Counted from the stretch's first letter, positions 7,243 to 15,782 are shown. The stretch is DNA of 25,539 bases from Treponema sp. (GCA_024691105.1 JAILNY010000051.1:1-25539); one strand, 5' to 3'. Program-made: numbers and translations. The notes: generated by a model not told the origin, from the sequence alone.

Positions 7243-8241
7243 ATGAAAATTATGATTGCAGACGGCTCTGCCGTTGTACGCGCAATTTTTGAACAGAACC
7301 TCAAAAACTATGCAGACATTCAGATTATTGCATCGGTCTCTAACTGTAAAAAAATTGTTGACTGTGCAAGAAAAGAAATTCCAGATGCTCTGATTAGTGG
7401 AACTGATTTAAATGATGAATCAGAAAATCAGGCTTTAAGAAAGCTTTCTGTTGATATGCGTATTCCGGTTATTGTTATGACAGAATCGGAGATGTCAGCA
7501 AGCTCGCTTAATTCAAGCTTAAAGACTGTGTCTGCTGTTATTGCTAAGCCTGGCGTAAAGGAATTTAACAAAGAATTTTTTTCCAGTCTGGTTGAAAAGT
7601 TAAAGGAAATAGAAAGTCATTTATCGATAAAGACAAAGCGCATTGAAGGTACAAAAAAAGAGTATAAGGTTTTGTGTATTGGTGCTTCGACTGGTGGTCC
7701 GACGGCAGTTTCTGAAGTACTTTGCGGTCTTGGAGAAAATTTTCCGCTTCCGATTTTATATGCGCAGCATATTGAAGTTGGAGCGGATAAAAACATGGCA
7801 CGATGGTTTAATACTGTTTGTCATAACTTAAAGATAAAGCTTGCAGAAGATGGCGAAGAAGCAAAGCCTGGTACTGTGTATATGGCTCCTGCTGACAAGC
7901 ATCTGATTATCGACTATGAAAACTCTCATGGAAATCCGGTTTTAAAACTTTCTAATGAAGAGCCTGAGCGTTTTTTGCGTCCTGCTGTAAATAAGCTTTT
8001 TAGAAGTGCCGCTGCAATTTATAAAAGCAATGCACTTGCGGTTCTTCTTACCGGTATGGGTGCGGATGGCGCAGAAGGCTGTAAGACAATTTGCGAGCAT
8101 GGCGGATGGACAATTGTAGAAGATAAATCTACTTGTGTTGTATTTGGAATGCCGGCAGCGGCAATAGAACTTGGCGGCGCGCGGGAAGTTTTTCCTCGCG
8201 GTGAAATTCCTAAACGGATTCTGGAGCTTACAGAAAAATGA
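7243..8241 (+). CDS. cheB: CheB methylesterase with a degenerate receiver domain
   Basis: CheB removes methyl groups from receptor glutamates for adaptation. The C-terminal esterase domain of this 332-residue protein (from about 143) has the full catalytic triad: S149 in GASTGG, H176 in AQHI and D275 in GMGADGA. The N-terminal receiver-like domain (1-120) is degenerate. The acidic pair reads Ala-Asp (IADGSAVVR), and the phospho-acceptor position after PDALIS is Gly53, with T54 and D55 following. The Lys in VIAKPG is kept. Normal phosphorylation by CheA is therefore unlikely. The ATG at 7243 was preferred over an in-frame GTG at 7234 because GAGGAGGT (7228-7235) is 7 bases away and overlaps the GTG. 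The stop overlaps cheR by ATGA. Confidence 0.92.
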   Translation: MKIMIADGSAVVRAIFEQNLKNYADIQIIASVSNCKKIVDCARKEIPDALISGTDLNDESENQALRKLSVDMRIPVIVMTESEMSASSLNSSLKTVSAVIAKPGVKEFNKEFFSSLVEKLKEIESHLSIKTKRIEGTKKEYKVLCIGASTGGPTAVSEVLCGLGENFPLPILYAQHIEVGADKNMARWFNTVCHNLKIKLAEDGEEAKPGTVYMAPADKHLIIDYENSHGNPVLKLSNEEPERFLRPAVNKLFRSAAAIYKSNALAVLLTGMGADGAEGCKTICEHGGWTIVEDKSTCVVFGMPAAAIELGGAREVFPRGEIPKRILELTEK

Positions 8242-9110
8242 GTGAGCAGAAAACGATTGTATTAACAGAAGATGAACTCGCTTTTTTTGTAAAAGTGCTT
8301 ACGGAGCGGACTGGAATTGTCCCGCGCGCAAGTCACGTCGACGGAATCAGAAATTTTATAGAGAAAAATCTGTCGCAGAATAAGCTTACTGTCGAGCAAT
8401 ATAAAAATTCACTGCTGACAGAAAAAGCTGTTATGGAATTTTTTATAAACGAGTGTACTGTAAACGAAACATATTTTTTTCGCGAAGAAAAGCAGTTTAT
8501 GTTTTTAAGAGATAAGATTTTTCCGGAACTGCGTTCTAAAAATGCCGCTGGCGAAATTAAAGTGTGGAGTGCTGCCTGCTCTTACGGAGAAGAAGCATAT
8601 TCATTTGCGATTCTTGCAAAGACTTGTGGATTAAAGCCTGTGGTAACTGCAACAGATATTAATTCTGAGGTTTTAGAGCATTGTAAGAACGGACTATTTC
8701 TAGGAACATCTTTGCGTGCCGTTGATGGAGTTGCGTTTCAGAATCTTGTTCTGCCTTTTAGACGCGACGATGGTCGTGTTGAATTTAAGGATGACATTAA
8801 GAATTGTATAAATACGCGGCAGATGAATCTTGCAGAAATTGATTCTCCATTCAGCGAAAAAAATCTACCGAAAAATCAGAACATAGTTTTTATCAGGAAC
8901 GTGTTCATTTATTTTACACCGGAAATGCGTGCAAGAATTCTTCGTACGATTGCGCAGAAGTGTCTTGCTGATGGCGGGCTTCTTTTTGTTTCAATGAGCG
9001 AGACTGCGCAGATAGATTCATCAATTCTGCCAGCTGAGCTTGAAAAGAAGATGGACGGTAATATTTTTTATTTTCAGAAAAAATCAACAGGAGGTAAAGT
9101 CAATGGCTAA
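8238..9110 (+). CDS. cheR: CheR chemoreceptor glutamate methyltransferase
   Basis: CheR uses S-adenosylmethionine to methylate receptor glutamates and opposes CheB. The 290-residue protein has the usual two-part layout. An N-terminal helical domain leads to NETYFFRE (76-83), equivalent to the family's N-x-T-x-F-F-R-E motif. The SAM-binding domain has VWSAACSYGEEAYSFAI (from 109), TDIN for the ribose-binding acidic residue, and FIRNVFIYF. All landmarks look intact. It overlaps cheB by 4 bases and cheA by 8 bases, so the three are almost certainly translated from one mRNA. The receptors lack an obvious tethering pentapeptide, so docking is probably direct. Confidence 0.93.
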   Translation: MSEQKTIVLTEDELAFFVKVLTERTGIVPRASHVDGIRNFIEKNLSQNKLTVEQYKNSLLTEKAVMEFFINECTVNETYFFREEKQFMFLRDKIFPELRSKNAAGEIKVWSAACSYGEEAYSFAILAKTCGLKPVVTATDINSEVLEHCKNGLFLGTSLRAVDGVAFQNLVLPFRRDDGRVEFKDDIKNCINTRQMNLAEIDSPFSEKNLPKNQNIVFIRNVFIYFTPEMRARILRTIAQKCLADGGLLFVSMSETAQIDSSILPAELEKKMDGNIFYFQKKSTGGKVNG

Positions 9111-11208
9111 AGTCTCAGGCGATATTACAGAAAGCTATGTGAGCGAAGTCAGAGAGCTTCTGGAAGAATCACGAAAAGATATAATGACTTTAAAAAATAC
9201 TCAGGATGATCCGGAAACCTTGAGCCGCCTTTTGCGTAACCTTCATACAATAAAAGGTAATTCGCGTATGCTTGGGTTTTCTACGATCGAAAAGCTTGCG
9301 CATGCGGTAGAAGATATTTACAAAAGTGTAAAAGATGGAAACATTAAAAATTCTGAACGTCTCGTAAAATTAGTATTTGAAGTAACAAAAAAAATTGAAG
9401 AATGCGCTGTTGCAGTTTCTAAACGAGGAACTGATGAACAGAATATTGAACTTTATCTTTTGTACTGCGATAAGCTTGCTGCCGGTGAGTTGATTGATAT
9501 TGAATCGTTTATGAAAGAACTTGACCGCGCGCGTGGTGAGATTCTTTTAGATGAGGACGAAGAAGATGCTGTAGATAACGTAAATGACATTCAGTCGATT
9601 CGTATTAAGCTTGCACGTGTAAACGAAATTATTACTTCGTTTGATACGATGATAACGCGCGAGTTTCATCTTAAACATCAGCTTGATGAACTTCATAAGT
9701 TTGAAGAAAAAATCGGAAGCCACGAGCTTTCTAAAATCCGTAAACAGTTTGAAAGCGACATCTACGCGCTTGAAACTTCTATCTTTGGTGTGCAGGAGCA
9801 GGTCTTTGATTTACGCATGCTTCCGATAAGCATTGTTCTTAAACCGCTTGAAAGCACAATCGCAATGGAAGCGATGAATCTTAAAAAGAAGGTTAAGTGC
9901 GAAATTCCAAGTACCGACATTGCGATTGATAAAGTAATTCTTGAAGAACTTGGCGACATTCTTATGCACTTGATCCGTAATGCACTTGATCATGGAATTG
10001 AAAGCCCTGATGAACGTAAGAGCGCCGGAAAGGATGAAACTGGAACTGTAAGCATTACCTGTACGCGTGAGTCAAAGCACATTGAACTTAGAGTAAGTGA
10101 TGACGGTCGTGGTCTTGATTATGACAAGATCCGCGAAAAAGCGACAAAGCTTTATCCTGAGCGCACTGATGAGATTAAAGATATGAATGACAGGGAACTG
10201 TCGCAGTTTTTGTTTCAGTCGGGATTTTCTACAAAGGATAAGGTTACAGAACTTTCCGGACGTGGTGTTGGGCTTGATGTCGTATGGTCGAATGTTGAAA
10301 AAATCAAAGGTCGAATTAAAATTGAAAGCGAGCGGGGAAAAGGAACTTCGTTCATTCTGCATTTTCCTTTGTCGCTTTCTACTTTGCAGGGCCTTTTTGT
10401 TTATTCAAATAAAGAAAAATATCTTATTCCGTCGCAGCATATTGTCGACATCCTTTACAGAAAAAAGACCGATTTTATAACGCTTCAGAATCAGAGTTAT
10501 ATTCAGCTTGAAGGTCAGCTTATTCCGTGTTTTTCTCTTTCTTCTTTGTTTGAAGACCGCAAGGCTGGAATCATGCTTGATGAAGAGCCGGTTTTGATTG
10601 CTGAATATATGGAACAGAGAATTGGTATTATCGTTGAACAGGTGCAGCAATATGTTTCGCTTGTTGTAAAACCGCTTCCTAAAGGCTTGCATAATTTTAC
10701 GATTTTACAGGGAATTGTTTTTGATGAGCATTATGATATTGTTCCGATTCTTCATGTTCCTGAGATTTTGAAAAAATTTAAACAGCTGCGTGGTTATGAT
10801 ATTAAAAAATATGAAGCAGCTACAAAAAAGCGCACTATAAGAATTCTTGTCGTTGATGATTCGCAGACGACACGCGATATTGAAAAATCAATTCTTGAGA
10901 GCGCAGATTTTTTGGTTGATGAAGCTTACGACGGCCTTGATGGTCTTGAAAAGGCAAAGGCAAAACAGTATGACCTGATTCTTACTGACCGCGAAATGCC
11001 GCGCATGACGGGAACAGTTCTTCTTGATAATCTTCGTCGCATGGAGCAGTACCAGAATGTGCCGGTCGTAATTGTTTCTGCTGACCAGAGTGAAAAGGCT
11101 TTAAAAGAATTTGATCAGCTTAAAGCAAATGCAGTAATTTCTAAGGGCGACTTTAAGCGTGGAAATCTTATTAACGTGATAAGAGGGCTTGTTGGAGGTG
11201 ATGAATAA
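9103..11208 (+). CDS. cheA: CheA histidine kinase fused to a CheY-like receiver
   Basis: This 701-residue hybrid kinase is the core of the array. An N-terminal Hpt domain carries phospho-acceptor H48 (LHTIKGNSR). There is no obvious CheY-binding P2 domain; an acidic linker (about 165-185) leads to the dimerisation helices (about 190-255). The HATPase domain has the N-box LIRNALDHG (290-298), DDGRG (333-337) and GRGVGL (386-391). A CheW-like regulatory domain follows (about 430-560). The C-terminal receiver (about 580-700) has D585-D586, phospho-acceptor D629 in LILTDREMP and K681, all intact. The receiver may be an internal phosphate sink or the output domain, as no separate cheY is in the operon. 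ATG at 9103 was chosen for AGGAGGT at 9089-9095. Its stop overlaps the cyclase start by one base. Confidence 0.93.
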   Translation: MAKVSGDITESYVSEVRELLEESRKDIMTLKNTQDDPETLSRLLRNLHTIKGNSRMLGFSTIEKLAHAVEDIYKSVKDGNIKNSERLVKLVFEVTKKIEECAVAVSKRGTDEQNIELYLLYCDKLAAGELIDIESFMKELDRARGEILLDEDEEDAVDNVNDIQSIRIKLARVNEIITSFDTMITREFHLKHQLDELHKFEEKIGSHELSKIRKQFESDIYALETSIFGVQEQVFDLRMLPISIVLKPLESTIAMEAMNLKKKVKCEIPSTDIAIDKVILEELGDILMHLIRNALDHGIESPDERKSAGKDETGTVSITCTRESKHIELRVSDDGRGLDYDKIREKATKLYPERTDEIKDMNDRELSQFLFQSGFSTKDKVTELSGRGVGLDVVWSNVEKIKGRIKIESERGKGTSFILHFPLSLSTLQGLFVYSNKEKYLIPSQHIVDILYRKKTDFITLQNQSYIQLEGQLIPCFSLSSLFEDRKAGIMLDEEPVLIAEYMEQRIGIIVEQVQQYVSLVVKPLPKGLHNFTILQGIVFDEHYDIVPILHVPEILKKFKQLRGYDIKKYEAATKKRTIRILVVDDSQTTRDIEKSILESADFLVDEAYDGLDGLEKAKAKQYDLILTDREMPRMTGTVLLDNLRRMEQYQNVPVVIVSADQSEKALKEFDQLKANAVISKGDFKRGNLINVIRGLVGGDE

Positions 11209-13055
11209 TGAGTAAGAAAATTCTGATTCTAGAAACTTCCGTAACGCTGCAAAAACTTTTTACCACTACGCTTGATAACGAAGAATATAATATTCAGTTT
11301 GTAAACAACGGAAAAAACGTAATCAACAAACTGTTTGATTTTTTGCCGGATTTGTTTCTGCTGAATTCTGATATAAAAGAGCCTGGAAGTTTTGAGCTTG
11401 TAAGAATTATCCGTTCAATAAAGTGTTTTAAAAATCTTACGATTGGAATGTATGCAAATTTTCCGACGCCGCTTGATGAAATTCTTGCAAAGGAAAGCGG
11501 TGTTACTTTGTTTGTGCGTCTTGATGAAAAGACACTTGTATTAAACATTGATGAACTTGCTGAACTTGAAAGTCCAAAGCTTGAAAAACAGGCTGTCAGT
11601 CAGCTTAAAAAAACTTTTGATGAATCTTCGTTATTTGAAAATTCATCTCAGGTTTTGCATGAAATTACTTACAAAAATGCTCTGCTTTTAAAAATAAATA
11701 ATCTGTTTGATTCGATAGAAGATATTGAAGAAATAACGCGACGGCTTTTGCTTTTGATTGCGGATGTTTGCGAGGTGCCGGCGGCAGGCCTTTATGTTGT
11801 AGAAGATGACGGGCCGCATGGATATTATGTGTGTTCACAAAATCTTGAAGAAAAAGAAATTGCAGATTTTTTGAATGTATGTGCTTCGGATTTTGAGACA
11901 GAAAAAACAGATTATAATATTTCAAAGGTTGTTCCAAAAAAACTTGAAGTATCAGAAACGCTTAATCGTTTTTACGACACAAAAATTCAGTTGTCCAGTT
12001 ACGAAAACTATGTGCTTAAAGCCTCTGATGAAAAGAATTATCTTGGAACAGTTCATATTGTGAGCGAAGGAAATATTTCCAGTGAAAAGCAGGAGCTGTT
12101 TGAATTTTGTGTAAAAAATGCAGGACCGGTTTATGAAAAAGCAATAATAGTAAAAAAGAAGATGTTCTTTGAAAAAAGAATTCGTCGTGCTTTTAGTCGC
12201 TTTGTTCCGGAGCAGATTATCGATAGCCTTGTTATGCAGGCAGATGATACTGATGAAAAAGTTGGTGTTGGCGAAACACGCGCTGTTGCAATTTTGTTCA
12301 GCGATATCCGTTCATTTACAAACATCAGCGAAAAGAACAAAGCTGATGTTCTTGTTGCGTTCTTGAACCGGTATTTTTCTACGATGGTTGAAATTATCAA
12401 AAAGCACGGCGGAACGATTGATAAATTTATCGGAGATGCGATTATGGCAGAGTTTGGAACACCTGTAAGCTACGAGGATAACTGTCGCCGTGCGGTTGCG
12501 GCCGCTTACGAGATGCGCGAGGCATTGCCAAAGGTTGAGCTTGGGGATCTTGTTATGCCGGATGGGATGACTTTTAATATTGGAATTGGAATTCACTACG
12601 GAGACGTAATTGTAGGTTCTATCGGTTCAAAAGATAAGACTGACTATTCTGTAATCGGTGACAATGTAAACCTTGCCTCGCGCCTTGAAGGTCTTACAAA
12701 AACATATGGGTCGCAGATTCTTGTGAGTGAGAGTGTCAGACTTGATGCGGGAGAAAATTCATTTTGTTTCAGGCATCTTGATGATGTACGCGTAAAAGGA
12801 AAAAAGAACGCAGTTCCTATTTATGCTGTAGATCGCAGTGAGGAAGAATTCCCGCCGGAGTACAAGGATGCCTATGTAAAAGGCATGGAGTTGTACAAGC
12901 AAGGAATCTGGAATCTTGCAAGTGACTACTTTAAAAAGGCTCTCAGTTCTGTGGAAGGTGACAAGGCTGCAAAGCTTATGCTTGATCGCTGTGATGAATT
13001 TATAAAGAATCCACCTGAAAACTGGGACGGCGCGATTGCATTTATGACCAAATAA
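11208..13055 (+). CDS. Class III nucleotidyl cyclase with pseudo-receiver and GAF domains
   Basis: This 615-residue protein probably makes cAMP from ATP. Order: receiver-like domain (1-125), GAF-like domain (about 150-320), catalytic domain (about 350-535), and a C-terminal TPR-like tail with the RCDEF/PPENWDGA signature of many bacterial cyclases. The receiver has lost its phospho-acceptor: the site after PDLFLL is Asn53, and the acidic pair is Glu-Thr. The catalytic domain keeps both metal Asps (D366 in LFSDIR, D410 in FIGDAIMA), the purine-selecting K406, and N488/R492 in NVNLASR. The second selectivity residue is S481, where Asp or Thr is typical; Lys still favours ATP over GTP. Translational overlap with cheA implies control by the array, possibly by protein contact rather than phosphorylation. 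Confidence 0.88.
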   Translation: MSKKILILETSVTLQKLFTTTLDNEEYNIQFVNNGKNVINKLFDFLPDLFLLNSDIKEPGSFELVRIIRSIKCFKNLTIGMYANFPTPLDEILAKESGVTLFVRLDEKTLVLNIDELAELESPKLEKQAVSQLKKTFDESSLFENSSQVLHEITYKNALLLKINNLFDSIEDIEEITRRLLLLIADVCEVPAAGLYVVEDDGPHGYYVCSQNLEEKEIADFLNVCASDFETEKTDYNISKVVPKKLEVSETLNRFYDTKIQLSSYENYVLKASDEKNYLGTVHIVSEGNISSEKQELFEFCVKNAGPVYEKAIIVKKKMFFEKRIRRAFSRFVPEQIIDSLVMQADDTDEKVGVGETRAVAILFSDIRSFTNISEKNKADVLVAFLNRYFSTMVEIIKKHGGTIDKFIGDAIMAEFGTPVSYEDNCRRAVAAAYEMREALPKVELGDLVMPDGMTFNIGIGIHYGDVIVGSIGSKDKTDYSVIGDNVNLASRLEGLTKTYGSQILVSESVRLDAGENSFCFRHLDDVRVKGKKNAVPIYAVDRSEEEFPPEYKDAYVKGMELYKQGIWNLASDYFKKALSSVEGDKAAKLMLDRCDEFIKNPPENWDGAIAFMTK

Positions 13056-13081
13056 TATATAAGGAAAACGGAGGAAATGTT

Positions 13082-14605
13082 ATGAAAACTTTTAAGAGAT
13101 ATTTAATTACGATTTTAGCCACAACCTATTCTGGGGTTATGTTTTTAAGAATTTTTCATTACGGATTTATTTATGAAAATCCTGCGCAGATAATTATGGG
13201 TTGTGTGCCTACCTGTATAATTACATTGGGGCTTATTGGAATTTGTTCTTTGTTTGAATGGCCGCTTTTGACAAAATTTGATGAAGTAATCAAAAAAGGA
13301 AAATCAAATCCCGAGTCGCTTACAAAAGAGGATTTGGACTATTGTACAAAAGCATACCGTAATTATGACATTATTATAATAATAGCACATATAATTGGAT
13401 TTCTTGTTGGAGCAGGTTCAACATCTATAATTGAGTCTGCAAAAGGTGTTGTTGTTTTTAATTCTATAACATTTACATTGATAGAATTTCAATCTTTAGC
13501 AACTGGATTTATGTGCTATACAATAAATTATGTTCTTGTAAAAAAAATTTATATGGCAGGCCAGATGCGTCAGATTGGAATGAAGCTTTCGGAAAATCTT
13601 TCGCGCGTGCAAAATGTTGCAATGTGGGCTTCGATTGACACTGCGATTATTAATATGATGACTGTTCCTTATGGAATTATTCTCAATTACAGTTCAAGCG
13701 GATATAATAATTTTCTTAAATATGGAATAATCGGCTGGGCGACAAGTCTTGCTGAATTTTTTATCGTCTATAAGGTAATTACAAAAACAATTCAAAAGAA
13801 CGAAAAAATTATAAGCACAAATCTTTTTGCACAGACAGAGAACCTGGCAGATGCAACAAAGCAGAGTGCAGAGAATAGTCAGAATCAGACAGCGGCTGTA
13901 AAAGAAATTGTTGCAACAATGCATGATTCAACAGAGCTTGCAAATAATATTGGTGAAAAAGTCCGCGAAGTAAATACTCTTGCAGAAAAATCTCGCGACG
14001 CTGTTGTTTCTGGAAGTGAAGCTTTGCAGAAAAACGTAAAAGAGCTTCTGGATATCAAGAATACAAATATGCTTACTATTGAAGGTATCAAAGAGCTTAA
14101 CAAAAAGATTAAGGGTATATGGGATATTGTTTCAATTATTAACAACGTTGCTGACCAGACAAAAATTATTGCTTTTAATGCAGAGCTTGAAGCAAGCAGC
14201 GCAGGTGAAGCGGGAAAGAATTTCCACATTGTTGCAACAGAAGTTCGTCGTCTTTCTGACAACATCATAGATAGTATTAAAGAAATCCGTGAAATTATTA
14301 CAGAGATTCAAAAGGCTTCTGATACTCTGATTCTTGACAGTGAAAAGGGAACTGCCCAGATTGATTCTGGTTGTGAAAGTGCACGCTCTCTTGAAAGCGG
14401 CTTTGAAAGTATTATGGCTTCTTCTAAGGCAACTGCTGACAGCTCTCATGAGATTCTTGATAATGTAAGCCAGCTTACAAGTGCAAGCGAGCAGATATTT
14501 ATTACGCTGCAGCAGATTGCTCAGGGCATTGAAAGCTTTTCTCAGAATACATCAAATATTTCTTCTGCGTCAGAGAAGTTAAAGGATATTGCAAGTTTGT
14601 TGTAG
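13082..14605 (+). CDS. Second chemoreceptor with polytopic membrane domain
   Basis: This 507-residue receptor has no periplasmic sensor domain. About six membrane segments fill residues 1-232 (near 5-27, 37-58, 97-118, 122-150, 180-202 and 210-230), with a cytoplasmic loop around 60-95, suggesting sensing in or through the membrane. The coiled-coil signalling region is closely related to that of the first receptor, including IAFNAELEASSAGEAG at the tip, the GIWDIVSIINNVADQTK approach and a matching end near the C-terminus. It can therefore join the same array. Spacing to the cyclase is 26 bases with GGAGG 7 bases before the ATG, so it is probably the last gene of the operon. No T-tailed terminator was found after it. 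Confidence 0.88.
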   Translation: MKTFKRYLITILATTYSGVMFLRIFHYGFIYENPAQIIMGCVPTCIITLGLIGICSLFEWPLLTKFDEVIKKGKSNPESLTKEDLDYCTKAYRNYDIIIIIAHIIGFLVGAGSTSIIESAKGVVVFNSITFTLIEFQSLATGFMCYTINYVLVKKIYMAGQMRQIGMKLSENLSRVQNVAMWASIDTAIINMMTVPYGIILNYSSSGYNNFLKYGIIGWATSLAEFFIVYKVITKTIQKNEKIISTNLFAQTENLADATKQSAENSQNQTAAVKEIVATMHDSTELANNIGEKVREVNTLAEKSRDAVVSGSEALQKNVKELLDIKNTNMLTIEGIKELNKKIKGIWDIVSIINNVADQTKIIAFNAELEASSAGEAGKNFHIVATEVRRLSDNIIDSIKEIREIITEIQKASDTLILDSEKGTAQIDSGCESARSLESGFESIMASSKATADSSHEILDNVSQLTSASEQIFITLQQIAQGIESFSQNTSNISSASEKLKDIASLL

Positions 14606-14635
14606 GGGACAAAGTAGCAGATTATCAGTATTCTG

Positions 14636-14651
14636 TGCTATAATATCTGTA
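14636..14651 (+). promoter_or_regulatory. Extended -10 promoter placing the start at or beside the ATG
   Basis: TGCTATAAT (14636-14644) is a perfect extended -10 element. Transcription would start about 7 bases on, at the A of the ATG at 14651. No Shine-Dalgarno lies before the ATG, so the mRNA is probably leaderless. Confidence 0.6.
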
Positions 14652-15355
14652 TGATTCAACCAATTTATACGTACAGCATTCAATATGCTTTTTTGATTTT
14701 TATCTCATTCAGTTTTATAGGCTGGTGTGCGGAAGTTCTTTATGTAGGAATTTTCTTTGAGCACAAATTTGTGAATCGTGGATTTTTGCATGGGCCGATT
14801 TGTCCGGTGTATGGGTTTGGTGGCGTTGCAATTTTGTGTCTGCCGGCAAATATTCTTTCGTTGTGGGTGCCGCTGTTTTTTGCGAGCATGATTTTTGCAA
14901 CTACGGTAGAATATTTAGCAAGCTGGATTTTAGAAAAAGCATTTCACACTTTATGGTGGGATTATTCTGATTTAAAATTTAATATTCACGGGCGTGTATG
15001 TCTTTTAAATTCGCTCTTGTTTGGGGCAATGGGAATTTTAGTTGTTCATTTTGCAGAGCCTTTGATTTTGAATATTATTTCTCTGTTAAAAGGCAACTGG
15101 CTTTTTGTTGTTTCGCATTGTATAGCAATAATTCTTGGCTGCGATATTCTTATAACTGTCAGAAGGCTTATCGACTTCAACGTTGCAATGGAAAAGCTTT
15201 CGGCAATTCATAATTCCCACATTGAAAAGTTCCAGGATATAAATAAAAATGTCGAGTTCTTCTTAAAGAAGTTCCCGACATTAAAGAATGCGCAGTACAA
15301 AGATGTTATTGCGCATTTAAAACAAAAGTTAAAGGAGAGAACAAAGCGTGCGTAA
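14651..15355 (+). CDS. CmpB-type putative ABC-transporter membrane protein (PF06541-like)
   Basis: This 234-residue integral membrane protein has about five hydrophobic segments in residues 10-175 and a charged helical tail (about 180-234). GWCAEVLYV, VNRGFLHGPICPVYGFG and WWDYSDLKFNIHGRVCL are landmarks of the PF06541 family (ABC_trans_CmpB, formerly DUF1113). The family is named as a putative ABC-transporter permease, but its role is poorly established and no ATPase gene is adjacent. The start is set by the -10 element, which puts the transcription start at the ATG. It converges with the small exported-protein gene 19 bases downstream. Confidence 0.8.
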   Translation: MIQPIYTYSIQYAFLIFISFSFIGWCAEVLYVGIFFEHKFVNRGFLHGPICPVYGFGGVAILCLPANILSLWVPLFFASMIFATTVEYLASWILEKAFHTLWWDYSDLKFNIHGRVCLLNSLLFGAMGILVVHFAEPLILNIISLLKGNWLFVVSHCIAIILGCDILITVRRLIDFNVAMEKLSAIHNSHIEKFQDINKNVEFFLKKFPTLKNAQYKDVIAHLKQKLKERTKRA

Positions 15356-15376
15356 TGCGATCTTCATTATGCGCTT
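15344..15376. terminator. Imperfect hairpin between convergent genes
   Basis: AAGCG (15344-15348) and TAATG (15353-15357) can pair with CATTA (15365-15369) and CGCTT (15372-15376) across an internal loop. It lies at the convergent gene ends, but no strong T-run follows on either strand, so function is uncertain. Confidence 0.3.
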
Positions 15377-15740
15377 ATTCTTCCTCGAAAAATTCATCAA
15401 CTTTTTTTGCAGCGCCTTTTACTCCTTTAGTTGTGGCAAGAGCTCCAATTGCAACTCCCCAGCGGGAGTTTAATGCGCCGTAACGAGTTCCCTGTTTAAA
15501 AGTAAAGTTGCCTTCTTTTTTCTGGAGGTTGTCTTTTTCTTCAATCAATCTTTTTTGTTCTGCTTTGAAGGATTCAATTTTTGAAACCTGTTTCTTTTCT
15601 ACAGCATCTTCAACTTTTTCTACGAATGACTCATATTTATCAAGCCACAAGTCAAGGGCATCTTTTTGTTTTGCAAAAGTAAATTGTGAAAGCACTGTTA
15701 ACAAAATAAGTGCAATAAGTGATGTTTTTAATTTGTTCAT
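15375..15740 (-). CDS. Small exported coiled-coil protein, unknown function
   Basis: I do not recognise the family. The 121-residue protein starts MNKLKTSLIALILLTVLSQ, a clear signal peptide probably cleaved after FTFA near residue 23. A charged helical stretch (about 30-75, rich in Glu and Lys) likely forms a coiled coil. A short Gly/Ala-rich segment (about 80-108) and an acidic end (FFEEE) follow. There is no lipobox Cys. The start has an AAGAGGAGA Shine-Dalgarno. The gene diverges from the phosphohexomutase gene with overlapping promoters. It is likely periplasmic or outer-membrane associated; nothing more can be said. Confidence 0.7.
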   Translation of the reverse strand: MNKLKTSLIALILLTVLSQFTFAKQKDALDLWLDKYESFVEKVEDAVEKKQVSKIESFKAEQKRLIEEKDNLQKKEGNFTFKQGTRYGALNSRWGVAIGALATTKGVKGAAKKVDEFFEEE

Positions 15741-15753
15741 AAAAAATCTCCTC

Positions 15754-15782
15754 TTAAATATAATACCAAAATATAGTATAAT
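15754..15782 (+). promoter_or_regulatory. Candidate promoter of the phosphohexomutase gene
   Basis: TATAAT at 15777-15782 has a weak TTAAAT -35 (15754-15759) 17 bases upstream. Transcription would start near 15789, just before GAGGA (15792-15796), and supports ATG 15802. The in-frame ATG at 15781 overlaps the -10 and could not then be the start. Confidence 0.5.

Noticed and set aside
13885..14268. A 127-codon open frame on the minus strand within the second receptor gene
   Set aside because: It lies wholly opposite a well-supported receptor coiled-coil region; its composition mirrors that gene and no ribosome-binding site is evident.
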